NCBI RefSeq assembly: GCF_028554725.1
Contig: NC_071669.1
Span: 11,804,501 to 11,868,500 of the forward strand
Length of the DNA: 64,000 nucleotides
Source of the DNA: Zeugodacus cucurbitae
Taxonomy: Eukaryota > Arthropoda > Insecta > Diptera > Tephritidae
Reading direction: 5' to 3'
Positions 37,871-49,300 of this stretch are shown piece after piece. The notes beneath the pieces are model-generated. The model made no database searches, was not told the DNA's origin, and saw only the letters and a list, made by a program, of their open reading frames with translations. Position 1 is the stretch's first letter. Every line of letters starts with the position of its first letter. Made by a program: the position numbers and the translations under genes.

Positions 37871-38802
37871 ACGGGTGATTTTTTTGAGGTTAGGATTTTC
37901 ATGCATTAGTATTTGACAGATCACGTGGGATTTCAGACATGGTGTCAAAGAGAAAGATGCTCAGTATGCTTTGACATTTCATCATGAATGATGAAACGAT
38001 CTGCCACAACGTCGAATTTTCAGTGAATGGGCCCTAGAAAAGTTGGCAGAAAATCCGCTTTTTTATCGACAAATTTTGTTCAGCGATGAGGCTCATTTCT
38101 GGTTGAATGGCTACGTAAATAAGCAAAATTGCCGCATTTGGGGTGAAGAGCAACCAGAAGCCGTTCAAGAACTGCCCATGCATCCCGAAAAATGCACTGT
38201 TTGGTGTGGTTTGTACGCTGGTGGAATCATTGGACCGTATTTTTTCAAAGATGCTGTTGGACGCAACGTTACGGTGAATGGCGATCGCTATCGTTCGATG
38301 CTAACAAACTTTTTGTTGCCAAAAATGGAAGAACTGAACTTGGTTGACATGTGGTTTCAACAAGATGGCGCTACATGCCACACAGCTCGCGATTCTATGG
38401 CCATTTTGAGGGAAAACTTCGGAGAACAATTCATCTCAAGAAATGGACCCGTAAGTTGGCCACCAAGATCATGCGATTTAACGCCTTTAGACTATTTTTT
38501 GTGGGGCTACGTCAAGTCTAAAGTCTACAGAAATAAGCCAGCAACTATTCCAGCTTTGGAAGACAACATTTCCGAAGAAATTCGGGCTATTCCGGCCGAA
38601 ATGCTCGAAAAAGTTGCCCAAAATTGGACTTTCCGAATGGACCACCTAAGACGCAGCCGCGGTCAACATTTAAATGAAATTATCTTCAAAAAGTAAATGT
38701 CATGAACCAATCTAACGTTTCAAATAAAGAACCGATGAGATTTTGCAAATTTTATGCGTTTTTTTTTTTAAAAAGTTATCAAGCTCTTAAAAAATCACCC
38801 TT
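37871..38802 (+). mobile_element. DD41D mariner-superfamily element, internally deleted
   Basis: This 932-bp element has terminal inverted repeats beginning ACGGGTGATTTTTT and AAGGGTGATTTTTT, with a TA duplication on each side (37869-37870 and 38803-38804). It carries the C-terminal two thirds of a transposase. About one third of the coding sequence, covering the N-terminal helix-turn-helix region, is missing near 37990. Both ends look intact, so the copy could still be mobilised in trans by a full-length relative. Confidence 0.88.
37995..38696 (+). pseudogene. DD41D transposase, N-terminus deleted
   Basis: The open frame of 233 codons holds the catalytic core of a mariner-superfamily DDE transposase: Asp in FSDEAHFW, Asp in WFQQDGATCHTA, and a final Asp in DLTPLDYFLWG. 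There are 41 residues between the second and third Asp (DD41D), which I recall as the rosa subfamily signature from Ceratitis rosa and other tephritids. The original start survives as ATGAAT at 37984, but the deletion junction just after it leaves that ATG in a different frame, with a stop at 38032-38034. No functional protein is expected: the DNA-binding domain is gone and no good start remains. Confidence 0.9.
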
Positions 38803-39394
38803 TACCTTGTTAACTAAGGATGTTGCAGAGTAGTGAGCACTCGCAGTCAAGAGAAGACTACCAACACAGAGCTTTTGAGCAGACACTCGGCAAACAGCTT
38901 CAAGGGTTGTCAAAGAGCCCAGCAGCTGCTTTGACCGCTAATCTGTTAGCTTATTTGATCATTGTTGCTGCTGTCTAAGCTTTCGTTGGTTTCTTCTACA
39001 TAAATTGTAGAGGCGGCTGTTCGCCCTAAGATGCTATATATGTATGCAGTAAGATATATTTTTTCGTGGACTAAATGTAATACACATCTATACATATAAT
39101 ACCGCTCATGTATTTTTGTAATTGTGTAATTATGCTATTACATCGCTTTAATCCGTTAACTTTGGCTCAAGAGTTGTTGGTATTACTATTTCTCTGTATA
39201 TGTGTCTATATATTGGAGTGATGGTAACTCCTGTCTGCAAAGTATTATTACATTATTTGTATGTGTAAAACCAAAAGTTTACTTCGTTTACCAACTAATA
39301 AGTACCGTTATATTGTAAAGTGTTTCTTCAAAAGGGCTACAAAGACCGATAGCAACAGCAAACGATGGTACATTTTTTCCCGCTCTTTTGACAG

Positions 39395-39720
39395 TTCTCT
39401 TCAGTAAGGTTTGACATTTCATCATGTAAAGATATACGATCCAACAACGAGTTGAAATTTTTAATTTTTCTACCAAAATTACGAGTGAGTGGCCTCAACT
39501 TTAAGAGCGCTAAGTCCGATTTATAATGAGGCTCATATCTGGCTTAATGTCAATAAGCAAAATATACTTTATGCATCCCGAAAAAATTTTGGTTAGGTGC
39601 TACTAATGGGTCGTCGACGTCATTGGATCGTACTTCCTCCGCGATGATTAAGACCGGCACGTTATTGTGAATGGAAATCGCTACCGCTCAATGTTTGGTG
39701 AACGTTTGTTTTTGCTTTTC
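39395..39720 (+). pseudogene. Decayed relic of a second DD41D-type element
   Basis: The sequence TTGACATTTCATCATG at 39411 matches the pre-ATG leader of the element at 37871. It is followed by about 20 degenerate N-terminal codons that the first copy lacks, then a jump to matches for DEAH, WLN, VNKQN, MHPEK and VNGNRYRSM. Stops and indels are frequent. No terminal repeats were found. It is an older copy of a related family with a different deletion. Confidence 0.7.
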
Positions 39721-39885
39721 ATAACAAGTTGGTAAGTTTCATTAGCTGATTAATATTTTTCAGCAGCGTCATCTACCGTAAATCTAAATTTTATCAAAAA
39801 ATTCAGCCAATCGCAGACAAAGAACGGTTTTTGACGCGGAGTTGCATTTCATTTGCAAGTCGATTAAAATTCAATAAAATTCATT

Positions 39886-40944
39886 AAAAAACAAGTAAGG
39901 AAGGGCTAAGTTCTGGTGTAACCGAACATTTTATACTCTCGCAATTTATTTATTTAACTTTATTTAAAACCTTAAAAACCTATGGTCCGATTTTGGGGCT
40001 GCCACACTATAAACATAGTATTTTTGCAAAGTTCTGCACCGATATCTTCACTAGTGCTTACTTTATATATTGTAAAGTAAACGATTCAGATAGTCTTCAA
40101 AGTTCTGGTATATAGAAAGTAAGCGTGGTCGTGAAGCGATTTGGCCTATTTTCCCAACATATCATTGGGATGTAAGGAAACTATTACAAACCAAGTTTCA
40201 TTGAAGTCGGTCGAGTAGTTATTGAGATATGGTTTTTGACCCATAAGTGGGCGACGCCACGCCCATTTTCCATTTTGTAAAAAATATCAGTGCAGTTTCC
40301 TTCTGCCATTTCTTATGTAAAATTTGGTGTTTCTGACGTTAGGGAGTTAACCCACTTTTAGTAATTTTCAACCTAACCTTTGTGTGGGAGGTGGGCGTGG
40401 TTATTATCCGATTTCTTTCATTTTTGGACTGTATAAGGAAATAGCTAAAAGAAACGACTGCAGAAAGTTTGGTTTATATAGCTTTATTTGTTTGCGAGTT
40501 ATATACAAAAAAACTATTTGGGGGCGGGGTCACGCCCACTTTTCCAAAAAAATTACATCCAAATGTGCCCCTTCCTAATGGGATCCTATGTTCCAAATTT
40601 CATTTTCATAACTTTATTTATGGCTTAGTTATGACACTGTATAGGTTTTCGGTTTCCACCATTTTGTGGGCGTGGCAGTGGACCGATGTTGCCCATTTTC
40701 GAAAGCAACAGGGTGCCAAGGAACATGTGTTCCAAGTTTCATTAAGATATCTTAATTTTTACTCAAGTTATCGCTTGCACGGGCAGACGGACGGACAGGC
40801 ATCCGGATTTCAAATCTACTCGTCATCCTGATCATTTATGTATATATAACCCCATATCTAACTCTTATATTTCTTGGTGACACAAACAACCGTTATGTAA
40901 ACAAAACTATTATACTCTGTGCAACAGGTTGCGAGAGTATAATA
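39886..40944 (+). repeat. Dispersed repeat family B, copy 1 (complete)
   Basis: It starts with AAACAAGTAAGGAAGGGC and a TTCTGG...ACCGAAC hairpin, then TATACTCTCGCAA. It ends with a compound hairpin at about 40911-40944: TATTATACTCT and AGAGTATAATA enclose an inner GCAAC/GTTGC stem. The body carries several GGGCGTGG / CCACGCCC boxes (about 40250, 40510, 40665). It has no coding capacity. Its class is unknown. Confidence 0.78.
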
Positions 40945-40951
40945 AATGAAG

Positions 40952-41048
40952 ATTTTATATTGTATGGTAAATCGATCTTAATAAGTATTTTAATCGAACA
41001 GAGGTCGGTTAATTTATCAATTAGCTCCTGTCTAAAAACGCTATTATG
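40952..41048 (+). repeat. Dispersed repeat of about 95 bp, copy 2
   Basis: This is the partner of 2979-3075, roughly three quarters identical by eye. It lies immediately after family B copy 1. Confidence 0.65.
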
Positions 41049-41559
41049 CTATTTTAAATTTATTTAGATTAATCGAAGACAACTTTTAAATTGTTTTAAA
41101 ATTTTCATTCATCTACTATATGTATAGTATTTTCACAGTTTTCAACAATTAGCTTCGCAATGTAAGTAGATAATATCTATTTGGATTAATTCTTCATATT
41201 TGTACAACATAGAAGCTCTACGACCCTCTGGAGTTCACTTATACTATAAAAATCTTTGCTTTACACTCCGTTTCGTTTTACATTTCATTCGAATGAATCG
41301 ATTCCTTTCCTGCCTTCAGAAGTGATCGTAAAGAATGCTCCCTCTGGATTATATTCAAGAGTTTAAGTGACATTTTTAGAAGACCTGAAGCAAAAGGATT
41401 TTTGACATGAGCATTCGGTTAATTTACGTAGCATAGTATATGATTCAATATCTCAGTAATTCGATGAAGAATTGTATGTTCACTGTATGGAGGATGTCAG
41501 AGTGCTATTTATCATAGAAAAATTATAAAAATTAAACACATTTCATTTTCAGCCTTTAA

Positions 41560-43932
41560 CAATACAATTATTTTATTTATTCATTTTCATTTGCTTAACA
41601 TTATATATTTATGTATATGTATAATACAATAAAGTTAGTTAAATGTTGTATAGTTTATTACCAAAAAATTGGATTCATTTAAGACAAAATGAAATATTGA
41701 AGAATTTAAGTGAAATTGTATGAATTATATCAAATGAAACCTTAATTTATTTTTTTATTAAAGGAAAAGACAGGGGTAATTTTAATTTTTTTTTTGATTT
41801 TGAAGTAGTTTTGAAAATTTCAAAAAAAAAAATTTGGATAAAAAAAGATTCTGCAAAAACCGCAAAATTGTATTAAAATCAATGAAATTTTGTTTATGAA
41901 ATAATTTAAATAATTTCATATTTTTTTTTTTTTTAATCAAATTTTGTCTGAAAATGTATTCCCAAAATTTTCATTGTGAAACTAACAAATGTATAAATAT
42001 TGTTTTTAAATAAATTTAAATTGTATTAATTTATAAATATCGTTTATCAATTGTGCCTGTTGTTGAAAGAAGTGTTAATTTTAATATTTTCAAATTTAGT
42101 AAATATGATTTCTTTACAAATATTTTGAGCGAGGAAAACTTAAAATTATGACTACAACGTCACTGCTGCAAAAATCAATTGAATTTTCATTTTTATACAA
42201 CAAATTATTATTTTTTACATGCTATTATTTTATTTTTTATTAATTTGTAGTATTATTTAATTTTTAATTTTTTTTTGCCCTTAAATTTTAACATGCAAGC
42301 TTATTTGTTAAAGAGAAAAATATTTTAAACTAGTTTTCTTATCTTTTACTTTTTTATTATTTTGTCCCAGCTTAAGTCTAGTATAACAAAACATTTGTTC
42401 TTAAATATATTTTTAAATATTTAGCACATGGAGGACGTTTCGCTTAAGGTTTCTTTGTTGTAGTGGAAAGTCAGTTGTAGTTTTTCAGTTTTCTTAAATT
42501 TTAATTTTCGAGTTTTTAGGTTCAATTTTGAAGAGAAGGCAGTTAAGAGATTTTTGAAAATGATAAAAAAAATTAGAGAAACATTAAGCAAAGTGAAACA
42601 TTAGAGTTTACTGATTCACCTTTTTGCTGTCTAGTGAGCGGACCATAATTTCTGCTCCAACGGAGTAGGTTTTGAAAATAAAGCGTTATTGGAAGGAAGG
42701 TTCGAAAATATATACAATATATAAATCATCTTGGTCCAAAGAAGTTTTGATCTCCAGTAGTATATAGTTAGTCAAAATTAACAATATTTATGAACTTGTG
42801 GAACAAATTTTTTTTTGTAATATCTGACAAATGTAGAGACCTACAACCTTTCAGTCCACTTTAAAGACAACAAAGCTTTATCCCCAGTAGTATATCATTA
42901 GTCAAAATTAAGAATATTTATGAACTTGTGAAACAACGCTATTTAGGTGTTATCTGACATATGGAGCGACGTAAAAATTTTGTGCCCGCTTTGAAAAGTT
43001 TATTGACCTCGAGAAACAAAACAACTAAGCTTTCAAACACTGTGGCATATATTTTACGAAAGCAATAACATTTATGAACTTGTGAAACACAGTTCATTTT
43101 GTGTAATATCTCTGATGAAAATACCCAAAACTTTTGAATCAGCTTTGAAGAGTCTATTGACCTTTATGATCTTGATTTTTATATTTTGAACTCCTCTACT
43201 GCCTCCTCTATCTACTCATGACATAATAATTTAACTGTCTACATCTTTACAACTATCTTTAGGGCACATGTAAAGCTTTTACAACTACAAACTAAAGATC
43301 TGCACTTAATTTTTTACACTCTTAATTCAAATTAAATTATATAATAATAGTAGTAATACGTACAATTGAAGCACTTAGACACGAAAATTGGACTTAATAA
43401 TTAATTTTGATTATTTTTTCTTTTATAAAATTTGGGAATCGCTGAGCTTTTTAACACGCTGTACTTTTTTTTAACATTTGCACTCAAAAGTTTCAATAAA
43501 ATGGCTCAATTACATTACACACAAAAACACTCACTCAAATAATGAGTAAACTTAGCGCACACTTATATAAATAACACTCATAAATACAGTTTCAAGGACA
43601 ATACAATTAATTTCAACTACACACACATTCATAAGCAGTAAGAGGAATAATCTCATTTCTTAAGGAATTTTATAGACGCACATAACCTAACATTTTGGCT
43701 TTCACTCAAAAATTTGAGTGTAATTAAGCTATTGAGCAGTATGCATTTTCAGTTTTTTCTGAAATAGTAAAAAAAAATACAATAAAAATAAAAACTCAAA
43801 ATTTTCACTCGCAAAATACACTCACTCAGAAACTACACTCATTCACACAAAAAGCCACAACTTCAAAGAAAAGCACTCAAACATTAACATTTACATACCT
43901 TAATATTAATCTTCTTCACTATAATAATTAAA
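41560..43932 (-). other. fz: fz 3'UTR and downstream DNA (extent uncertain)
   Basis: This 2.4-kb very AT-rich stretch follows the fz stop codon and has no defensible ORF. Close to the stop (43480-43880) the minus strand repeats GAGTG/TGAGTG about ten times. At 42751-43160 there are three diverged tandem units. Minus-strand AATAAA signals are plentiful, including an overlapping pair at 41572-41581, so the poly(A) site cannot be fixed from sequence alone. The 41560 boundary is a guess at the farthest plausible 3' end. Confidence 0.45.
42751..43165. repeat. Three diverged tandem units 3' of fz
   Basis: TCNCCAGTAGTATAT starts units at 42751 and 42881 (130 bp apart). AATATTTATGAACTTGTG recurs near 42783, 42912 and, as ACATTTATGAACTTGTG, near 43069. 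Each is followed by a variant of TAATATCTGA. The third unit is the most diverged. Confidence 0.8.
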
Positions 43933-44462
43933 CTAAACATAGGCCTGAGCACGCGTACGTGGGTCCTTCCCCTGCAGCCGCTCGACGAAATTACGCCAAC
44001 TGACCATCGTCTTACCCGAGTACAGCCACACGCTCGATGTGACGCCCACCAACATTGAACACAAATATTTGGCCATATAAATCTGGAAGATGGGCCTTGA
44101 CTCCAAACCATCCTGACGCATCTGTGGACATGGTATGGAGAAGGGCTTGCAGATATCGCGATGCCATTGTATCATCCATTCGTCGAAATTGTAATATTCA
44201 TAGAAGAGACAGCCGAGAAAACCGAGCGCTGGCAATATGAAGAGACCCGAGAAGAAACCGATACGCATCATGAGACGTTCCAATTTATCCGTACGCTTGC
44301 CATCTGTCTTCATAACGGTACGTATGCGAAAGAGCGATACAAAGCCGGCGAGTAGAAAGAGTGCGCCGATCGAGAGATAAATGCAAAGCGGTAGTATGAG
44401 GAAGACGCCGAGTGAGTGTGTATCCAGTTGACCGACGAAACAAACGCCGGAGAGTATGTCGC
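43933..44462 (-). CDS. fz: frizzled, last coding exon (Wnt / planar-polarity receptor, TM5 to C-terminus)
   Basis: This exon encodes 175 complete codons plus a stop (TAG at 43933-43935), entered in phase 1: the first two bases complete a split Gly codon. Numbering from the first whole codon (Asp), it has TM5 at about 17-44, the third intracellular loop with KRTDKLERL (about 55-63), TM6 at about 68-90, an extracellular loop with NFDEWMIQWHRDICKPF, TM7 at about 126-148, and the KTMVSW motif at 150-155. KTxxxW is the Dishevelled-binding motif of Frizzled proteins. The tail is short and ends RTRAQAYV, as I recall for Drosophila Fz rather than the longer-tailed Fz2. Frizzled is a seven-pass plasma-membrane receptor for Wnt signalling and planar cell polarity. 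The Cys-rich ligand domain and TM1-4 must lie in upstream exons beyond 64000. The frame is intact, so this looks like a functional gene. A paralogue is possible but less likely given the tail. Confidence 0.95.
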
Positions 44463-44490
44463 CTGGAAAGAGAGAATTTTGAGAAATGAT
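44463..44490 (-). promoter_or_regulatory. fz: 3' splice site of the last fz intron
   Basis: Read on the minus strand, a pyrimidine-rich run (ctctctttccag) ends in AG directly before the first exon base at 44462. Joining here gives a phase-1 Gly codon followed by DILSGVCFVGQ, which continues the Frizzled frame without a gap. This placement, and not the first internal ATG at 44313, sets the exon start. Confidence 0.9.
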
Positions 44491-45804
44491 AAATGAAATG
44501 TTGTAGGAAATAATAATAAATGGGCTACAGTGGTCTAAAGTTCTACAATTTACATTAATCCATATATTTTTAGAGGCTAGATCGGTTTCGACTAAGTAGG
44601 AACATGATTTGTAACCGAAACTCTAGTTGAACTCTCTCTAAATGGCCCTGAATAACCAAAATAGAGTCAGAAAGGCTATACAAGAAAGTTCTTATTCAAG
44701 TTCATGCATTTCCGTCAACTATCTCAGATTATTATTGTATATATATATCCCTGAGGTTTTCTGTAAATGACTACAGTCTCTAAAACAAAGTCTGTATCGG
44801 TTTTAGGATCCAGAGCGACCTTTTCTTTAAGGGAGTTTCGTCATCTATAATACGAGCTTGTATTTTTAAGGTTAACCCGAGCCCGATAGAAGTGTTCGAA
44901 CATTCCCACAGAGTTTCTTAATGAAATGTTTCATTCAGCGCTTAACATAATTATAATTTATTTTAGAGATCTCAAAACAGCGGAGTTCTCTCCAAATTTC
45001 CTTCATAACCATAAGGTATATATATTTTTGTATTGATGCCACTGCAACGAGAAAAACCAAGGCAAAAGTCAAGTATTGACATTGTCAAGAATGCTTTGAC
45101 GCCTTCAAGTTGGAAGCTACAGCATAGAGAGGTCGCGGAAAGCCGCGCGTCAATGCGTGAACTGACTATATTTGTGTATTTAAGATGACGTTGTTGCTGC
45201 AAGCGATTTGTTGGCGAGAGATAAAAGTTTTATTGCATCTGTAGATTTTGTTTTTTATAAGTTGCGTCTTCTTGTTTGTTTAAGAGGTGACAGCGTAGTA
45301 TTTGATGGCGACAGCCGCAGTTGCTGATAGGCCAACCGTATGAGTGACAATCGAGCGTTGAATGAATGCACATTGAAGCGCTGTGATGACTTGACTTCGT
45401 GCACGCAACTGACAGTTTGAAGCGGCGTTATTATGGTTATATACGACAAAAATGGTGTGACATACACGAGTGAGATGTGATGACGCATTATAAGAATTTA
45501 AAATCTTGATTCTGTAGAAAATGTTATCAAAGAAGAATTATATAGCTTAGAGTTGGAAAAATATTTGCAATCGAAGTATTTGTCATCTCCCTTCTTTGGA
45601 TCGACTATACTTTCTGAGAAACATAGCATCGAGAATATTGGGAAAGATAAAGTTTCGAAAGGTTTAAAGATTTACAACATAGAAAATATGAAATCACGTT
45701 CGAGCAAACGATGATATGAAATAGTTTCTCATTGCGGAAGACGCGAAGGTCGTAAAAAGGTATCTATAGAGCTCACGTAGAGAATCCAGAATATATCAGT
45801 GGTA
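44491..45804. other. fz intron segment, nothing recognised
   Basis: AT-rich with short shadow ORFs. No element ends or exons were recognised. Confidence 0.5.
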
Positions 45805-46305
45805 TCCCATCGCCCAGGAGATAGGAGATAGATAGGATAGTTAGTCACCACACAACGCCAAAAAACCTGGTCAGATGCTTCTACCATCTACTGCGAACAA
45901 CTGGATCGCTTAAAGCAGGCGATCGACCAAAAACGTCCAGAATTGGCCAACAGAAAGGGGGTAGTGTTCCACCAGGACATCGCCACACACTTCGTTGATG
46001 ACTCGTCAGAAGCTACGGGAGCTCGGATGGGAGAATTTCGCATCCACCATATAGCCCGGTCATAGCGCCAAGAGATTACCACCTGTCCCTGTCCATGGCG
46101 AACGCCCTTGGTGGTGTAAAGTTGAACTCAAAAGAGGATTGTCAAAAGTGGCTATCCGAGTTCTTCACAAATAAGGTTGGTGCTTCTACGAGGGGAGGTA
46201 TTATCGAACGAAACGGCGCATATTTGAACTAAATCCGATCAATGCAACACTTTTTATAAAGCATTGAATAAAGAGCAAGAAAGCGAAAGGGTGATATTTG
46301 TCATT
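45805..46305 (+). mobile_element. mariner (DD34D family) fragment inside the fz intron
   Basis: This plus-strand 3' portion shares long stretches with the other mariner copies: the NRKGVVFHQD region, a gap removing ARPH, degenerate APRDYHL, and the 3'UTR with AATAAAGAGC. It ends in a decayed terminal repeat near 46305. It contains frameshifts and stops. It lies opposite in orientation to fz. Confidence 0.85.
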
Positions 46306-49300
46306 CGAAATTTCCGATTGTTAAGCTCAAGATTCTACGATACAACAAATGTTTTCGAGAGTACTCTTCTAACTAACCCTAGTAGAAGAAGAAGAAGGTT
46401 AAATTTGAGGAACAGAATAATATATTGCTTAAAAAAGTTTGAGTGTTGCTAACCCCTGTATTCTAATTTTATTAATTTCTCAAGATTCGATCGGAAAAGG
46501 TTTATGTTAATCAAACCATAAATCAGCGATCCGACTCAGGAATAGAATATAGTATAAGATTGAATATCATTATTCTTGTTTATACATCAAGTATTTTATA
46601 GTGCAAAAAATTTTTATTTTAAATCCTCATATATTGTTTCGAGCCTATCACACATCACAAATCTACTAAAATTTCTGCAATTTCGATGACTGAAGACTTC
46701 AGAACCTAGGTGTTTCATCCTTAGTTCATCGAAAGCAAGAAAAGTTTATTTACTTTCTTAAGTGGCCTGCACTATTTTTATATAAAATTTCGTCTTAGCT
46801 TGACATTTTTAGTCCACTTTCAGTAACATAATTTTCAAAATTCATTTTAATTTTTTGAATTCTCCAGAATTGACTCCCTAAACTGTAGATTTAAAATAAA
46901 ATGAAGCTATAAAATATTATACTTTCTCGACTCCACTCAAATCAACATTGATAACAACCACCACAGTCGGTCACAAACGCCGCCAGTACTACTATTTATC
47001 CAATGTGTTAAAGCAAATATTTACTTTCACTCGAAATGGAGCATTTACATAGCATAGCATAAGCATAATAACAGTGCATAAATATCACAGGAGAAGCACT
47101 GTGCATCGTACGAAGCTCCCTTGCGCCATGTAATATCATTCATATGGTTATTGTTGCCATTGAAGAATTTTATTTGTATTTACCAACTAACAGAGCCACA
47201 AATATATATTGCACAGTATTCATTATGTGTCTTATTTGCTTAATATAAAGTAATATTTATTTAGTTGATATGTTGCTGCTTACACAGTAAATTTCAAACT
47301 ATAAATTTACAGCGCTGACTGCTTGGCACTCGAGTCTCTCGCTCTGTGTTGTCGTGGCGCAAATAAATATTTACTTAACTGTCAACGTTATCAGTGAAGC
47401 ACTCGATATCCAACACTTCAAATGTGACAATTCAACTGTCAGGCAAATAAATATGTGCGCAAGCCTAATGACACAAGCCAATTGCTGGAATATATGTATG
47501 CAAGGCATACGAGTATAATGTACGGTAACATCGTGCCACACTAAGAACAACAGCGCAACAAGCATGACAAGCCACACTTCAGAAGGAGTTGTCACTAACG
47601 CGCCACATTTAACGCTTGTCAATTTTGACATGCGTTCAACGTGTTCCTACACTCCACTTGTGCGTCAAATGCAATTGGCAGCTATTTTGCTTAGTTTGGC
47701 TTAGAATTTGCCACTGTTGTGGGCTTTGTATAAAGCTCTGGAAGCTAAGTAAAGAGGAAGACTTCTAATAAGCATGAACACTTTCAATTACTACTATTAT
47801 GTCATCATCTTCGCTACATTTTCTGAATCAGTATCAAAGAAGATTCACTTCAAACTCATCAGTATGAATTCAGTTGAGTAACAGTTTTTGGACTTTTAAA
47901 GTGGAATGAAGAATTTCGATATATTTTCGAAGTTGTGACTCGACATTCTCTGAAGATATTCCTCCATAGTTGAAAAAATAATTTTCGTTATTTCTACTCG
48001 GATCATCTTGTATAATGTACAAACAGTTCATAAAAAGTCGAACGCCGCCAAGTCCCAACACTGAGATCACGACAGTAGGGTAAGCTAATGAATTGAAACT
48101 ATAGATCGTCATAAACATGCGAATACCGTTACGTACAAATTGTAATAAAACGTTTTGAGATTCCCTTTATTAATCAGCAAGTTTCCTTATACCTTGCTAG
48201 CCAATAAGTAAGATTTAAATCTGGTATATTATGGCTTTGCCTACATCAAATTGATCTACAAATCAGGAGTTTTGTACTAGACGGTCAGTTATTTACCAGT
48301 CTGATTCATGAGTTCCAACAAAAAGTAGCAACCTAGATCTCAACATGTATTCAGCTTTTTTCTTAATAGTTTCACTGCTTTCAGCGTTACATAGACCTAT
48401 TAGGTACTGAATGACAACTATTACCTTAATGATGTAGCTAACATTTCAATTTCTTAATTATAATCATTTTCTAATTGCTTTTAGATTTTCATAGAAAAAT
48501 TTTACTTATAATATCTTACTTTCCTTTACTATTATCATTGTTTTGAACTTACAGTCCAATTAGCTCAAAACTTCTCAAAGACAGTTCTTAATCTTCAATC
48601 TTACTTATCATTGTCTTCAATCTTGGAAAACAGCATTCTCAACTGTTCACCTTTTTGTCTAATGCCTGATTTTTCTCATTCTTATAAAACATTTTTTGTC
48701 ATTAACTACTTTCTCCTCGGCTAATTGCTTCATCAGCAGCTTTCTTTGTCTGCTAAAGTAGCCACTAGTCCGGTTTAAATACCGGTATGTTGACATATTA
48801 ATTACCAAAAAATTCTCGGACCATCAGTGTCACTTCAGAATGTTTAGTTATGCAGTTAATGAGTTAAACCAACATCAAGTGAAATTTCTTACTCAGGCAT
48901 ACAACTGGTTAGCGTCATCAAAGGCAGTAGTACCGACAATTAATGAGACTAATTACCAGTTAAATATGAGTATTTTGCTGTAAACGCAGCTTTGAAGATG
49001 GTCATAAGTAGTTATATACATATACATTACAAAAGAAAAGAAATTTGGAAGAAAGTTTACATTTCAAGAAATCTTGATTATATAAGATAACATATTCAGA
49101 TTATGTTTTATTTAAAAGATTTCTTATGAATTATTTGAAAATTTTGAGGGTGAGGGTCTTGTTTAAACTGTAAGCTCGAGATATTTATGATAAATTCTTC
49201 TTCTTGACTGGCTTAGACACCACTTACGCGGTTATATAATAGCTATGATAAATTCCCTTTATATAAATACCGTTAAACAATATGGGTATAGAACCTTAAT

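Noticed and set aside
44313..44313. Internal ATG as the start of a separate 126-residue membrane protein
   Set aside because: The frame is open upstream to a good splice acceptor and reads as continuous Frizzled TM5 sequence.
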